Shown here: positions 45,893 to 55,912 of the stretch, piece by piece
Layout of the letters: the number at the start of each line of letters is the position of its first letter
Position numbering within the stretch: the first letter of the stretch is position 1
From: Orientallactaga sibirica
Lineage: Eukaryota; Chordata; Mammalia; Rodentia; Dipodidae
Assembly (NCBI GenBank): GCA_036365145.1
Contig: JAEOAD010000749.1
Location: forward strand, 62,001-126,000
DNA length: 64,000 bases
Reading direction: 5' to 3'
Program-made: the position numbers and the translations under genes
Notes under the pieces: generated by a model
The model's database searches: none
The model's input: the letters and a program-made list of their open reading frames with translations, nothing else
What the model was told of the DNA's origin: nothing

Positions 45893-46146
45893 GGGCTGGA
45901 GAGATGGCTTAGCCATTAAGGCACCTGCCTCCTAAGCCTAAGAACACCGGTTCCAATCTCCAGTTCCCACGTTTAGCCAGATGCAAAGTGATGCAAGGGT
46001 GCAATGCCGCACTTGGCCACAAGGGGCACACACATCTGGATTTCGTTCACAGCAGCTGAGAGGCTGCTGGCACATCCATCTCTATCTGTCTTCCTCTCCC
46101 TCTCTCTCTGTCTTTCTCTGTGCCTCTCTCCAAAAAAAAAAAAAAA
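45893..46146 (+). mobile_element. DIP-like SINE, long form
   Basis: cctcctaagcctaagaacac head region, long-form body (gcaaagtgatgcaagggtgc), CT-rich stretch, A16 tail. Its left target is ancient L1. Confidence 0.94.
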
Positions 46147-46156
46147 ACTGAGCTGG

Positions 46157-46336
46157 AGGCTGGAGAGATGGCTTAGTGGTTAAGGCACTTGTCTGCAAAG
46201 CCAAAGGACCTCAGTTTGATTCCACAGTACCCACATAAGCCAGATGCACAAGGTGGTGCATGCATCTGGAGTTAGTTTGCAGTGGCTGGAAGCCCTGGTG
46301 CACCCATTCTCGCTGTCTCACTCTGCCTCTTTCTCA

Positions 46337-46382
<46 letters not shown>
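46157..46382 (+). mobile_element. DIP-like SINE, short form, with 13-bp target duplication
   Basis: Inserted right after the long-form copy; duplication aaactgagctgga at 46144-46156 and 46383-46395; (AAAT)12-like tail. Confidence 0.95.
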
Positions 46383-46383
<1 letters not shown>

Positions 46384-46387
46384 AACT

Positions 46388-46500
46388 GAGCTGGATGTGG
46401 TGGCTCACACTAAATATTCACACAGGGGAGGGTGCGGTGTCTAGGGTGGAAGTATCACCATGAATTCTAAGGCCAGCCTGGACTAGAGTGTGACTCTGAT
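46388..46500 (+). mobile_element. B1 SINE, degenerate
   Basis: gctggatgtggtggctcaca, then a rearranged middle and aaggccagcctggactagag. Confidence 0.7.
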
Positions 46501-46599
46501 GTGAGTTATTCAGTGGACTCAATGTAAGGCCTTCTTAAAAACAAAGGAGAGTCCTTTTCTTCACAGGATCACAGAGATGACAGTACAAACCCTGGGTTT

Positions 46600-46850
46600 G
46601 TCATATCTACCTCTAAAAATAGAGAGAGGTGCTGCATTCAAGGATTGTGGATGCCTTCCAAAGAGGGAAGACAACAGATTCAATCCTGGAGTCTCAAGGA
46701 AGGAACTCAGTCCATCTTCCACACTAGTTTTAGTCTGGTTTGAACACATTTTAGATGTCTGACCTCTTTAAGACAGAAAGCAAGTAAGGTTGTTGTGTTC
46801 AGATTATCGACTTTTTGGGAATTTGTCATGACAATGATAGAAAAGAATTG
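46600..46850 (+). mobile_element. Possible MLT1-type MaLR LTR
   Basis: The order catcttccacactag, gatgtctgacctctttaaga, gttgtgttcagattatcgac, ggaatttgtcatgacaat recalls the 3' part of an MLT1 LTR. Low similarity. Confidence 0.4.
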
Positions 46851-46964
46851 CAATAAGGAGAAAGAAAAAAAATCCAATAGAAAACAGGGAAACATAGGAA
46901 CAAACAGTTCACTATTTAGCTAACTAGCATTTTAAGGGATGCCTGATTTCCCAATGAAGCAGGT

Positions 46965-47600
46965 AAGTGCAAATGAAAACAGTGAGGTACCATTTTTTAG
47001 TCCTCAAATGGGCAGCTGTAAAACCATTGATAACAGCTCCCTGAGAGTGTGAGAAATAAGTGAGAAATAAGCACTCACATTTTTCTGGTAAGAGTGTGAA
47101 TTTCTATAACTTGTGGGAAAGTAATAGATGATACCTAATATTATAAATAACATAGAAGTCCTTTGATGGAGTGAAGCTAGTGTTGACTACCATTATTATG
47201 AAAATAATAAGGATCATTTTTTTCCATGTACACGGATAAGGAAATTTATTGTGGTGTCAAATAAAAAAAAACTAGAACTAATCTGAAGATCCATGTTGAA
47301 GAATGGATAAGCGATGATATACCCATAATGTGAAATTTACATAAAGTGAAGTTAACTTGATTTATGTGCAGAAGGCCAGGACCCTGTCCATTGTATGCTA
47401 TTGACTAAAAAAGCAAATAGCAAGAAAATGACCAGCAAGATTAATGATTATACAACAAAGGATAACATAATACATATACACTCATGTTTGTGTACAGCAA
47501 GTTGTGAAAACATACTAAAAAATAATTTGGAGTGAAGATAGATGGGAGAGAAGAAAAGAGTAATGCTCTCTTCATACAACTCTGTCAATAAGTTGTTAAA
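46965..47600 (+). mobile_element. Ancient L1 3' coding end, sense
   Basis: gtgcaaatgaaaacagtgag, ggtaccattttttagtcctc, ggtaagagtgtgaatttcta and gttgaagaatggataagcg follow the end of ORF2 in order. Strongly diverged. Confidence 0.6.
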
Positions 47601-47861
47601 GTGAGAACTTATGCAGGGTTAGACTTATCTAATATCATTCTGAGAAATGAGAAGAAATCTTGCAATATTGAACATCAGGTCTTTCCAGAAGCTGATTGAT
47701 AACCTCAGGTGGATACTGGTGGCTCTTTCCACTGACCAGCAGTCCAGTGTGGACCGTGGCATACCCTTTGTTTGAGTTGAGCATCTTTGAACACCTGCTT
47801 GAACATTCAGTGTCAGTCCATCCTTCTTTCATAAAGATGAGAGGAAGATAGGGAGGAATAA
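47601..47861. other. Stretch without recognised feature
   Basis: Nothing recognised. An 85-codon antisense frame (47635-47892) spans it but runs into L1 sequence and shows no domain. Confidence 0.45.
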
Positions 47862-48070
47862 TTAGGATCAGATTCCCAAAATGAAGACACAAGCAACGTC
47901 AACCCTGGCCAAGAAAATAGCAGAACTTGCCGGGCATGGTGGCGCATGCCTTTAATCCCAGCATTCGGGAGGCAGAGGTAGGAGCATCGCTGTGAGTTCG
48001 AGGCCACCCTGAGACTATATAGTGAATTCCAGGTCAGCCTGAGCTAAAGTGAGACCCTACCTCGAAAAAC

Positions 48071-48111
<41 letters not shown>

Positions 48112-49141
48112 AAATAGCAGAACTTGCAGAAAGTCAACAAAGGGCCAATAAATGTATGAATGCTGTCCTCGCAAGATTAGACCTAATAGAAAAGAGCCAG
48201 GAAGGGCTCAAAAAACAGTTAAACAACCTGAAGGGGAGTGAAAAAAAAAAAAGAGGACCTCAACAACCAGCTGACTAAGCTCAATAATGACATAAATAAA
48301 TGCAAGTAGGAATTCCAAGAAGCACTAAAACAAATCAGAAAATGATGTGAAAAAGGAACTCGACAGAGGATTGGAAATTATACATAAAAAGTAGTAAAAA
48401 ATACAAACCAAATTGAACGAACCCAAAACTCCTTAGAAGCTCTCAAGAATAGTTTCAAGTATGTGGAAGATAGAAACTCAGAACTGGAAGACAAAACAGA
48501 AGAAACAGAATGTGAATCCAAAAGTTTCAATAAGTTCAAAAATTTTTGTGAACAGAACATGCAGGAAATGTGGGATAGCCTTAAAGGTTCCAACATTAGG
48601 ATCATGGGGATACCAGAAGGGGAAGAAATTCAGACCAAAGGAATCGAGAACTTATTCAACAAAATTATCAAAGAGAACTTTTCCAATCTCTCAAAAGAAA
48701 GTCCCATCAACGTACAAGAAGCTAACAGAACTCCAAACAGACTGGACCAAAGGAGAAATTCTCCAAGACATATTATCATAAAAACCCTAAATATTGATAA
48801 CAAGGACAGAGTCCTAAAAGCAGCTAGGAAAAAGCAACACATTACCTATAAAGGTAACCCCATCAGAATTACCTCAGACTTCTTGATGTAAACACTGAAA
48901 GTCACAAAAGCCAGGAATGGAACACTGCAAAGTCTAAGAGCTTATGGCTTCCAACCCAAACTACTCTACCCAGCAAAAGTATCCCTCCTAATAGATGGTG
49001 AAAGAAAAACTTTCCATGATAAAACCCAGCTGTACAACTATATGAACACAAATACAAATCTACAGAGAGTACTCCAGGGAATTCTCCACACAGAAGAATC
49101 AAATTCAAAACAAAACAACCTATCAAAGTCCAAAAAACACC
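47862..49141 (+). pseudogene. L1 ORF1, 5'-truncated and broken
   Basis: Readable parts: coiled coil at 48110-48460 with frame changes; 48463-48891 covers NSELEDKTEET, IRIMGIPEGEE, the C-terminal domain start (NSPRHIIIKTLN) and HITYKGNPIRIT; then a stop, then YGFQPKLLYPAKVS to the end near 49141. The B1 at 47929 splits it early. Confidence 0.9.
47929..48109 (+). mobile_element. B1 SINE with A40 tail and 18-bp target duplication
   Basis: gccgggcatggtggcgcatg head, complete body, roughly 42-base poly(A). Perfect flanking agaaaatagcagaacttg (47911-47928 and after the tail at about 48110). The long pure A tail suggests a young insertion. Confidence 0.96.
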
Positions 49142-49154
49142 AAACCACCACAAC

Positions 49155-52100
49155 ATGGCAGGGATTAAAACAAACATCACAGTTCTCACTCTTAACATTA
49201 ATGGCCTCAATTCACCCATCAAGAGACATAAGCTGAAAGGATGGATCAGAATATTAGACTCCTCAATATGCTGTCTTCAAGAAACTGACCTCATCACTAA
49301 AGATAGACACCTTCTCATCATGAAAGGATGTAAAAAGATATTCCAAGCAAACAGAAATAAGAAACAAGCAGGTATCGCTATACTAATATCAGATAAAATA
49401 GATTTCAAGGCAAAAGTAATCAAAAAAGACAAATAAGGCCACTTCTTATTTATCAAGGGAACAATCCAACAAGAGGATATCACAATCATCCATCTTTATG
49501 CATCAAATACAGGGGCACTACAATTCATAAAGCAAAAACTACTTGACAACAAAACAGAAATAACCACCAACACCATCATAGTTGGAGACTTCAATACTCC
49601 ACTATCAGCAATATATAGATCATCCAGACAGAAAATTAACAAGGAAGTAAGAGAGCTCAACATCACCATAGAGCAACTAGACCTAACAGACATATACAGA
49701 ACATTCCACCCCAAATCTACAGATTACACATTCGTCTCAACAATGACAATGAGAACACATCATACCAAAACTTATGGGACACAATGAAGGCAGTCCTTAG
49801 GGGAAAAAGTCATAGCACTAAATTCCTTCATAACAAAAACAGAAAGATCCCAAATCAATAACCTAACCATCCACCTAAATGCCTTGGAAAAACAAGAAGA
49901 AGCCAACCCAAAAGGCTCCAGATGGAAAGAAATAATTAATATCAGCGCAGAAATTAATGAATTGGAAACTAAGAGGACAATTAAGAAAATTGATGAAACA
50001 AAGAGCTGGTTCTTGGAAAAAAATTAACAAGATTGATAAAGCAAAAAAAAAAGAAAGAAAAAAAAAAAGAAAAAAGAAAGAAGAAGTGCTTCAAATTAAC
50101 AAAATTAGAAATGTAAAAGGAGAGGTCACAACAGACATGAGTGAACTAGGGAGAATTATCAGGACTTATTTTGAAAACCTCTACTCCACAAAACAGGAGA
50201 ATATGGAGGAAATGGATGAATTCCTGGACACATACCACCTACCAAAGCTAAGCCCAGAACATATTAATCTCCTAAACAAACCCATCACACCCTTCAAGAT
50301 TGAAGAGGTAATCAAACATCTCCCCAAATAGAAGAGTCCAGGGCCAGGTGGTTTCTCAGCTGAATTCTATCAAACCTTCATGGAAGAACTGAAACCATTT
50401 TTTCTCAAACTGTGCCACACCATTGGAGAACAGGGAGAGATCCTAAACTCCTTCTATGAAGCTAGTATCACCCTAACTCCAAAACCAGGCAGAGATGCCA
50501 CAAAAAAGGAAAATTATAGGTCCTTTCCCCTGATGAACATAGATGCAAAGATCCTGAATAAAATCCTTGCAAACCAAATTCAACAGTACATCAAAAGCAT
50601 TATTCACCTTGATCAAGTAGGCTTCATCCCTGGAACGCAGGGGTGGTTCAACATACGGAAATCTGTCAATGTAATACACCACATAAACAAGTTAAACACA
50701 AAAACCACATGATCATTTCGATAGATGCAGAAAAAGCCTTTAACAAAATATATTACTTCATGATTAAAACATTGGAGAGAATAGGCATGGACTGCCCATA
50801 TCTCAACATAATAAAGGCTATATATAAAGCTCCCAAATCCCAAGTAATATTTAATGGGGAGAGACTTAAGGAATTCCCATTGAGATCAGGAACAAGGCAG
50901 AGCGGTGTCACCTCTGCTCTTCAACATAGTGCTAGAAGTACTAGCTCAAGCAATAAGACAGGAGAAAGAAATCAAAGGGATACAAATTGGAAAGGAAGAA
51001 GTTAAGCTAGCCCTATTTTCCAATGACATGATTCTATACATAAGTGACCCGAGAACCTCCATCTCAAAACTCTTTTTTATAATTTTTTAAATAATTTTAT
51101 TTATTTTTGGAGAGAGACACAGAGAGAAACAGATAGAGAGGGAGAGGAAGACAGATAGAGATGGGTGCACCAGCAGTCTCTCAGCCGCTGTGAACGAAAT
51201 CCAGAAGTGTGCGCCCCCTTGTGGGCAAGTGTGGCATTGTGCCCTTACATCACTTTGCATCTGGCTAAATGTGGGACCTGGAGATTGGAACCGCTGGAGA
51301 TTGGAACCAGCGTTCTTAGGCTTAGGAGGCAGGTGCCTTAACCACTAAGCCATCTCTCCAGCCCTCCATCTCAAAACTCTTAAAGGTGATTAATGCCTTC
51401 AGCAAAGTAGCAGGATATAAGATCAGTGCACAGAAATCAGTAGCCTTTCTGTATGCAAAAGACAAAGATACAGAAAAATAAATAACTAATATTGTTCCAT
51501 TTTCAATGGCCACAAAGAAAATAAAATTCCTTGAGATATCATTAACCAAGGAAGTAAAAGACCTATACAATGAAAACATAAAAACACTCAAGAAAGAAAT
51601 TTAGGAAGTCCTACAAAGTGGAAAGACCTCCTATGCTCCTAGATAGGCAGAATTAACATTGTGAAAATGGCAATCTTACCAAAAGCACTATATAGATTTA
51701 ATGCAATGCCAATAAAAATCCCAACTTCTTTCTTCACTGAGATAGAAAAAACTCTCTCAAAATTCATATAGAAAGGCAGAAGGTCTCAGATATCCAAGCA
51801 TAGCCTCAGCAAAAGAAACACCTCTGGAGGCATCACCATACCTGATCTAAAGCTACACTACAAAGCCATTGTAATAAAATCAACATGGTACTGGCATATA
51901 AACAGGAATATAGACCAATGGAACAAAATAGAAGACCTGGACTTTGGGTCAAGTAACTACAGCTACTTGATATTTGACAAAGGCCCTACCAATGCTGAAT
52001 GGAAAAAAGACAGCATCTTCAACAAATGGTGCTGCACAACCATATGTAGGAAAATGAAACTAGATCCACACATCTCACCATGCACAAAAATCAAGTCCAA

Positions 52101-53009
52101 ATGGCTCAAAGACCTTAATATAAAACCAGAAATTCTTCTAACTGGAAGAAAAAATAGGAGGAACCTTCCATGACATAGGAGTGGGAAAAGACTTCCTGAA
52201 CAAAACAGCAGTAGCTCAGGAAATTAAACAATCACTCAACCATTGGGATCTCATGAAGCTAAAAAGTTTTATCACTGACAAATATACTATAACCAAAGCC
52301 AGCAGATTACCCACAGAATGAGAGAAACTTTTTGCCAGCTATACAACTAACAGAGGCCTAATTTCTACAATTTATATAGAATCCCAAAGCCTAAACAATA
52401 AATCGTCAAACAACCCACTCACAAAATGGGGCAGAGAACTGCACAGGGAGTTCTCAGAGGAAGAAAATGTTCAACATCCCTAATCATCAGGGAAAAGCAA
52501 ATTAAAACAACTATGAGAATCCACCTTACCCTAGTAAGGATGGCTAACATTAAAAAAGCAATGAAAACAAATGCTGGCAGGGCTGTGGAGAAATAGGAAC
52601 AAGCTTTCACTGTTGGTGGGAATGTAAAATGGTTCAACCATTATGGAAAACTATATGGAGACTCCTGAAAAGGATGACTATAGACCTACCTACAGATCCA
52701 GTTATTCCCTTACTGGGCATTTACCCTAAAGCCTCCAAGCCTCAGATCAGAGACATTTGCTCAACCATGTTTATAGCTGCTCAATTCATAATAGCTAAGA
52801 GCTGGAATCATCCCAGATGTCTATCATTAGATGAATGGATAACAAAGATGTGGTATATCTATTCTATGGAATTCTATGTAACAGTAAGGAAAGATGAAAT
52901 AATGAAATTTGAAAAAAAGTGGTCAAACATGGAACAGATCATCCTCAGTGAGCTCACCCAATCACAAAAAGATAATCGTTGCATGGTCTCATTCATCTGT
53001 GGCTCCTAA
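49155..53009 (+). pseudogene. L1 ORF2, broken, endonuclease deleted in part
   Basis: Starts MAGIKTNITVLTLNINGLN at 49155. TAA at 49434. Endonuclease reads to [13 protein letters not shown] (49736), then jumps to [19 protein letters not shown] sequence, losing about 240 bp including the IDH and SDHN motifs. The RT is in pieces: [13 protein letters not shown] and FSNDM (at the FADD position; 51010-51030) before a SINE at 51075, then the C-terminal part. A stop at about 50330 interrupts KKSPGPDGF (here KSPGPGGF). The final segment 52629-53009 is open to the natural end, CGS. Confidence 0.93.
51075..51363 (-). mobile_element. DIP-like SINE, long form, with 18-bp target duplication
   Basis: Perfect ctccatctcaaaactctt at 51057-51074 and 51364-51381. 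Inside, ggagattggaacc occurs twice (51280 and 51297). Confidence 0.97.
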
Positions 53010-54680
53010 CCGGAATCCGTCTGAGATGCTGCCAACCCTAATAAGTACTCTGAGGACCAGACAATAGGGAGGGTAAGGGTCGGAGGGAGTGAAAGGGCGG
53101 GAGGGAGGGCAAGGGTGGGAGGACACAAATAGGGACCCAAAAGGAAATGGTACTATAAAACCCTATATTCTGAACAACAGACTAAAACATTGATCCTTCA
53201 GCAGGCCTGCAGAGGGAACACCTGAACCACAGGGAACTGGAGAGAACATCATGAAGACTAACATTAATCTTTTCCTATATCTCTCTCTCCCTCTCTCTCT
53301 CTTTCCCTCCCTCCCTCTCCTCTCTATACTTTCTCTTTTATATTACTATATTTTTCTTCTTTCACCTTCATTGGTGCTGACTTATAACTCCCAGTACCAG
53401 CACGGGGTTAACTTTCATGATGAGCTGTTGATCCGAGAGACCTACAAGGTTTCCAAAAAAAGACAAATTTCTGTCAGAGTTCTTAATAACCCACCAAAGG
53501 TTAATGGTAAGACCCTACTTTCAAAGACAGCATACGCGGGTGAGACCAAACATGGAGAGACCTGGCCAGAATCTGGAAGAGGGTCAGTCCCCAGACAGTT
53601 AGCTAGTCTAGTGCCAGTGGGTGCTACACAAGTGACTGGGAGAAAATGACTGACATCTGTCCAGACAACTGACAGTCTAAGCTATCCAGCAGGAAACAAT
53701 GCTCAAACAAATGCAGTAGTGGCACACAGCCATGGTGAGTAGCCAACTGTTCTTGATTTGGCTAATAGATCCACTCAGTGGAATGGAACTTATTGCTGGA
53801 ACTGGGAAATAAGTCAAAACCATATACAAAAAATGAGTCCAGTGTCCAAGATCAAGCTCCCATTAAATGTGGGCTAGAGAGGGCCTACACATATAAAATT
53901 CTCTCTAGGGCTGGAGATATGGCTTAGCGGTTAAGGCACTTGCCTGCTAAGCCTAAGAACACCAGTTCCAATCTCCAGGTCGCATGTTTAGCCAGATGCA
54001 AAGTGACGCAATGGTGCAATGCTGCACTTGCCCACAAGGGGGCACATGCATCTGGAGTTCGTTCACAGTGGCTGAGAGGCTGCTGGCATGCCCATTCTCT
54101 CTCTCTGCCTCTCCTTGTCTTTCCATCTCTCTCTGTGTCTCTCTACAAAAAAAAAATTCTCTCTAAAATAACTATGGCCATTCCATCTATCTAGTACTAA
54201 CTTCTCTCTCCATTGGAGAGATGGATTACGAACCTGAAGGGAGGATCAGCCTATCACACCTCACCAGGGCCCCAGCTGAAACCATAGAATAATGCAGGGA
54301 AAGGGCAAGAGTACAGTTTTCTTGGTGAACATGACACCAGGAAAAGGCTGAAGGAGATAAACACAGAGAACATCCAACTCCTACTAAGCCAGATACCCAG
54401 AGACACAGAGGCTCCCAAAACCTCATCACTGAACTAAAATGATCCCAACATGGCTCAGAGAAATTCACAGAAGACGAGGTGGAAAAAGTGTTAGAGCCAC
54501 AAGTTGGGTCATTATGCACAGAGACTTGGCCTATCCCCCATAACTCTTGACTACCCCCACAATGCATAACTCACATTCCCCATTGATGAGGGTCCCTTTG
54601 GAGGGGGGAAGACAGGGAGGAGGATAATGAAGTCATCAATATGAATGTAAAATTAGAATAATAAATTATAGAAAAAAGAA
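53010..54680 (+). other. L1 3'UTR, type B, sense
   Basis: Contains a G-rich purine tract (53068-53125: gggaggg, gggcggg and related runs), a TC-rich microsatellite (53280-53320), a SINE at 53908 and an A-rich end near 54645-54680. Confidence 0.85.
53908..54152 (+). mobile_element. DIP-like SINE, long form, with 13-bp target duplication
   Basis: Perfect aaaattctctcta at 53895-53907 and 54153-54165. It occupies the same position in the type B 3'UTR as the SINE at 10579, but in the other orientation relative to L1. Confidence 0.96.
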
Positions 54681-54715
54681 TGCAACATGGCATTACTGTA
54701 TGATTCATTAAGTTG

Positions 54716-54885
54716 TTTTTTTTTTTTTTTTTTTTTTTTTTTGGTTTTGCGAGGTAGGGTCTCACTCTGGTCCAGGCTGACCTGGAATTCACTATGTAGT
54801 CTCAGGGTGGCCTTGAACTCTCAGCAATCCTCCTCCCTCTGCCTCCCGAGTGCTGGGATTAAAGGTGTGCGCCACCACGCCCGGC
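54716..54885 (-). mobile_element. B1 SINE, antisense, with T26 tail
   Basis: A long pure T run at 54717-54742, gggtctcactctggtccagg through caccacgcccggc, very close to the family pattern. Confidence 0.96.
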
Positions 54886-54899
54886 AAGTTTATTCTTAA

Positions 54900-55083
54900 T
54901 TATATATGTGAGAGAAATGAAATACATGTCCACATAAAATCTTGTATATGAATATTGATAGCATCATTATTCATAATTACTCCAAACCAGGAATAACCCA
55001 AATGTCAGTTAATTAAGTAGATAAAGAAAATGTGGCATCTCTTTGCAATGGAAAGTTATGTGAAAATATAAAGAAATAAAGTA
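54900..55083 (+). mobile_element. Ancient L1 3' coding relic, sense
   Basis: catgtccacataaaatcttg, catcattattcataattac, aacccaaatgtcagttaatt and aaatgtggcatctctttgca, in the order of the ORF2 3' end. Confidence 0.7.
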
Positions 55084-55421
55084 CTGGGGAGAAGGCTCTG
55101 TCAGATCCCCAATGCCCATATAAAAGCTGGGTGCATTGGTGCATGACTATAATACAAACACCAGGGTGGCAAAGACAGGACGTTCCTTGGGGATCGCTGA
55201 CTACCTAGTCTAGTTGAATTGGTGAGCTTCAAGTTTAGTGAGAGACCCTGTCTCAAAAAATAAGATGGATGGGCTAGAGAGATGGTATAGCATTTAAGGC
55301 ACTTGCCTGCAAAGCCAAAGGACCTAGGTTTGATTCCCCAGTACTCATGTAAGCCAGATGCATCAGGTAGCACATGTATTCAGAGTTCGTTTGCAGTGGC
55401 TGAAGGCCCTTGTGTGCGCAT

Positions 55422-55468
<47 letters not shown>

Positions 55469-55679
55469 TGCCTCTTTCTCTATATGTCTAATGAAATAAA
55501 TAAATAAAATAAAATATTTATGGAAACATTTTAAAAAGAATAAGATGGAAAGTGATTGAGGAAGACATCTGATATTGACTTCTGGCTTTCACATGCATGT
55601 AAATAGATGTTTATGTTCAACCCTACACACACACACAAACAGTGTTCAAACACATATTAACATGCATACACACATGTGA
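55084..55679 (+). mobile_element. Older SINE with (CA)n end, split by a DIP-like SINE
   Basis: 55084-55268 (cccaatgcccatataaaagc, gtgagagaccctgtctc) continues at 55539-55679 (aagatggaaagtgattgagg, tgacttctggctttcacatg, (ACAC)n). The inner SINE and its 10-bp duplication lie between. Confidence 0.65.
55269..55538 (+). mobile_element. DIP-like SINE with 10-bp target duplication
   Basis: Flanks aataagatgg at 55259-55268 and 55539-55548; (CT)n of about 45 bp. Confidence 0.93.
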
Positions 55680-55881
55680 GACTTTGACATGGAAGTGCAC
55701 TCATTTGTAATATATGCTTGAATTGTCTAGTTCTGATCTTGTATTTGATTTTACTTTAGAGCTACTTGTTATTGTTTCAGACAACTTTATTCCAATATTC
55801 TCAAACTTTGGTAAAAAGTGATTGTAGTTCATCTTTAACAAAGCACAACATCAGCAGGTCTTTCTGTTGCAAATATTCAAT

Positions 55882-55912
<31 letters not shown>

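Larger units (their letters stand above)
47862..54680 (+). mobile_element. 5'-truncated L1 (type B), sense
   Basis: Starts inside ORF1 (aattaggatcagattcccaa, equivalent to codons around 40 of the antisense copy). A B1 SINE splits ORF1 at 47929, ORF2 begins at 49155, and the type B 3'UTR is at 53010-54670. SINEs are nested at 51075 and 53908. Most of the sequence is collinear with 36506-42900, inverted. Confidence 0.92.
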
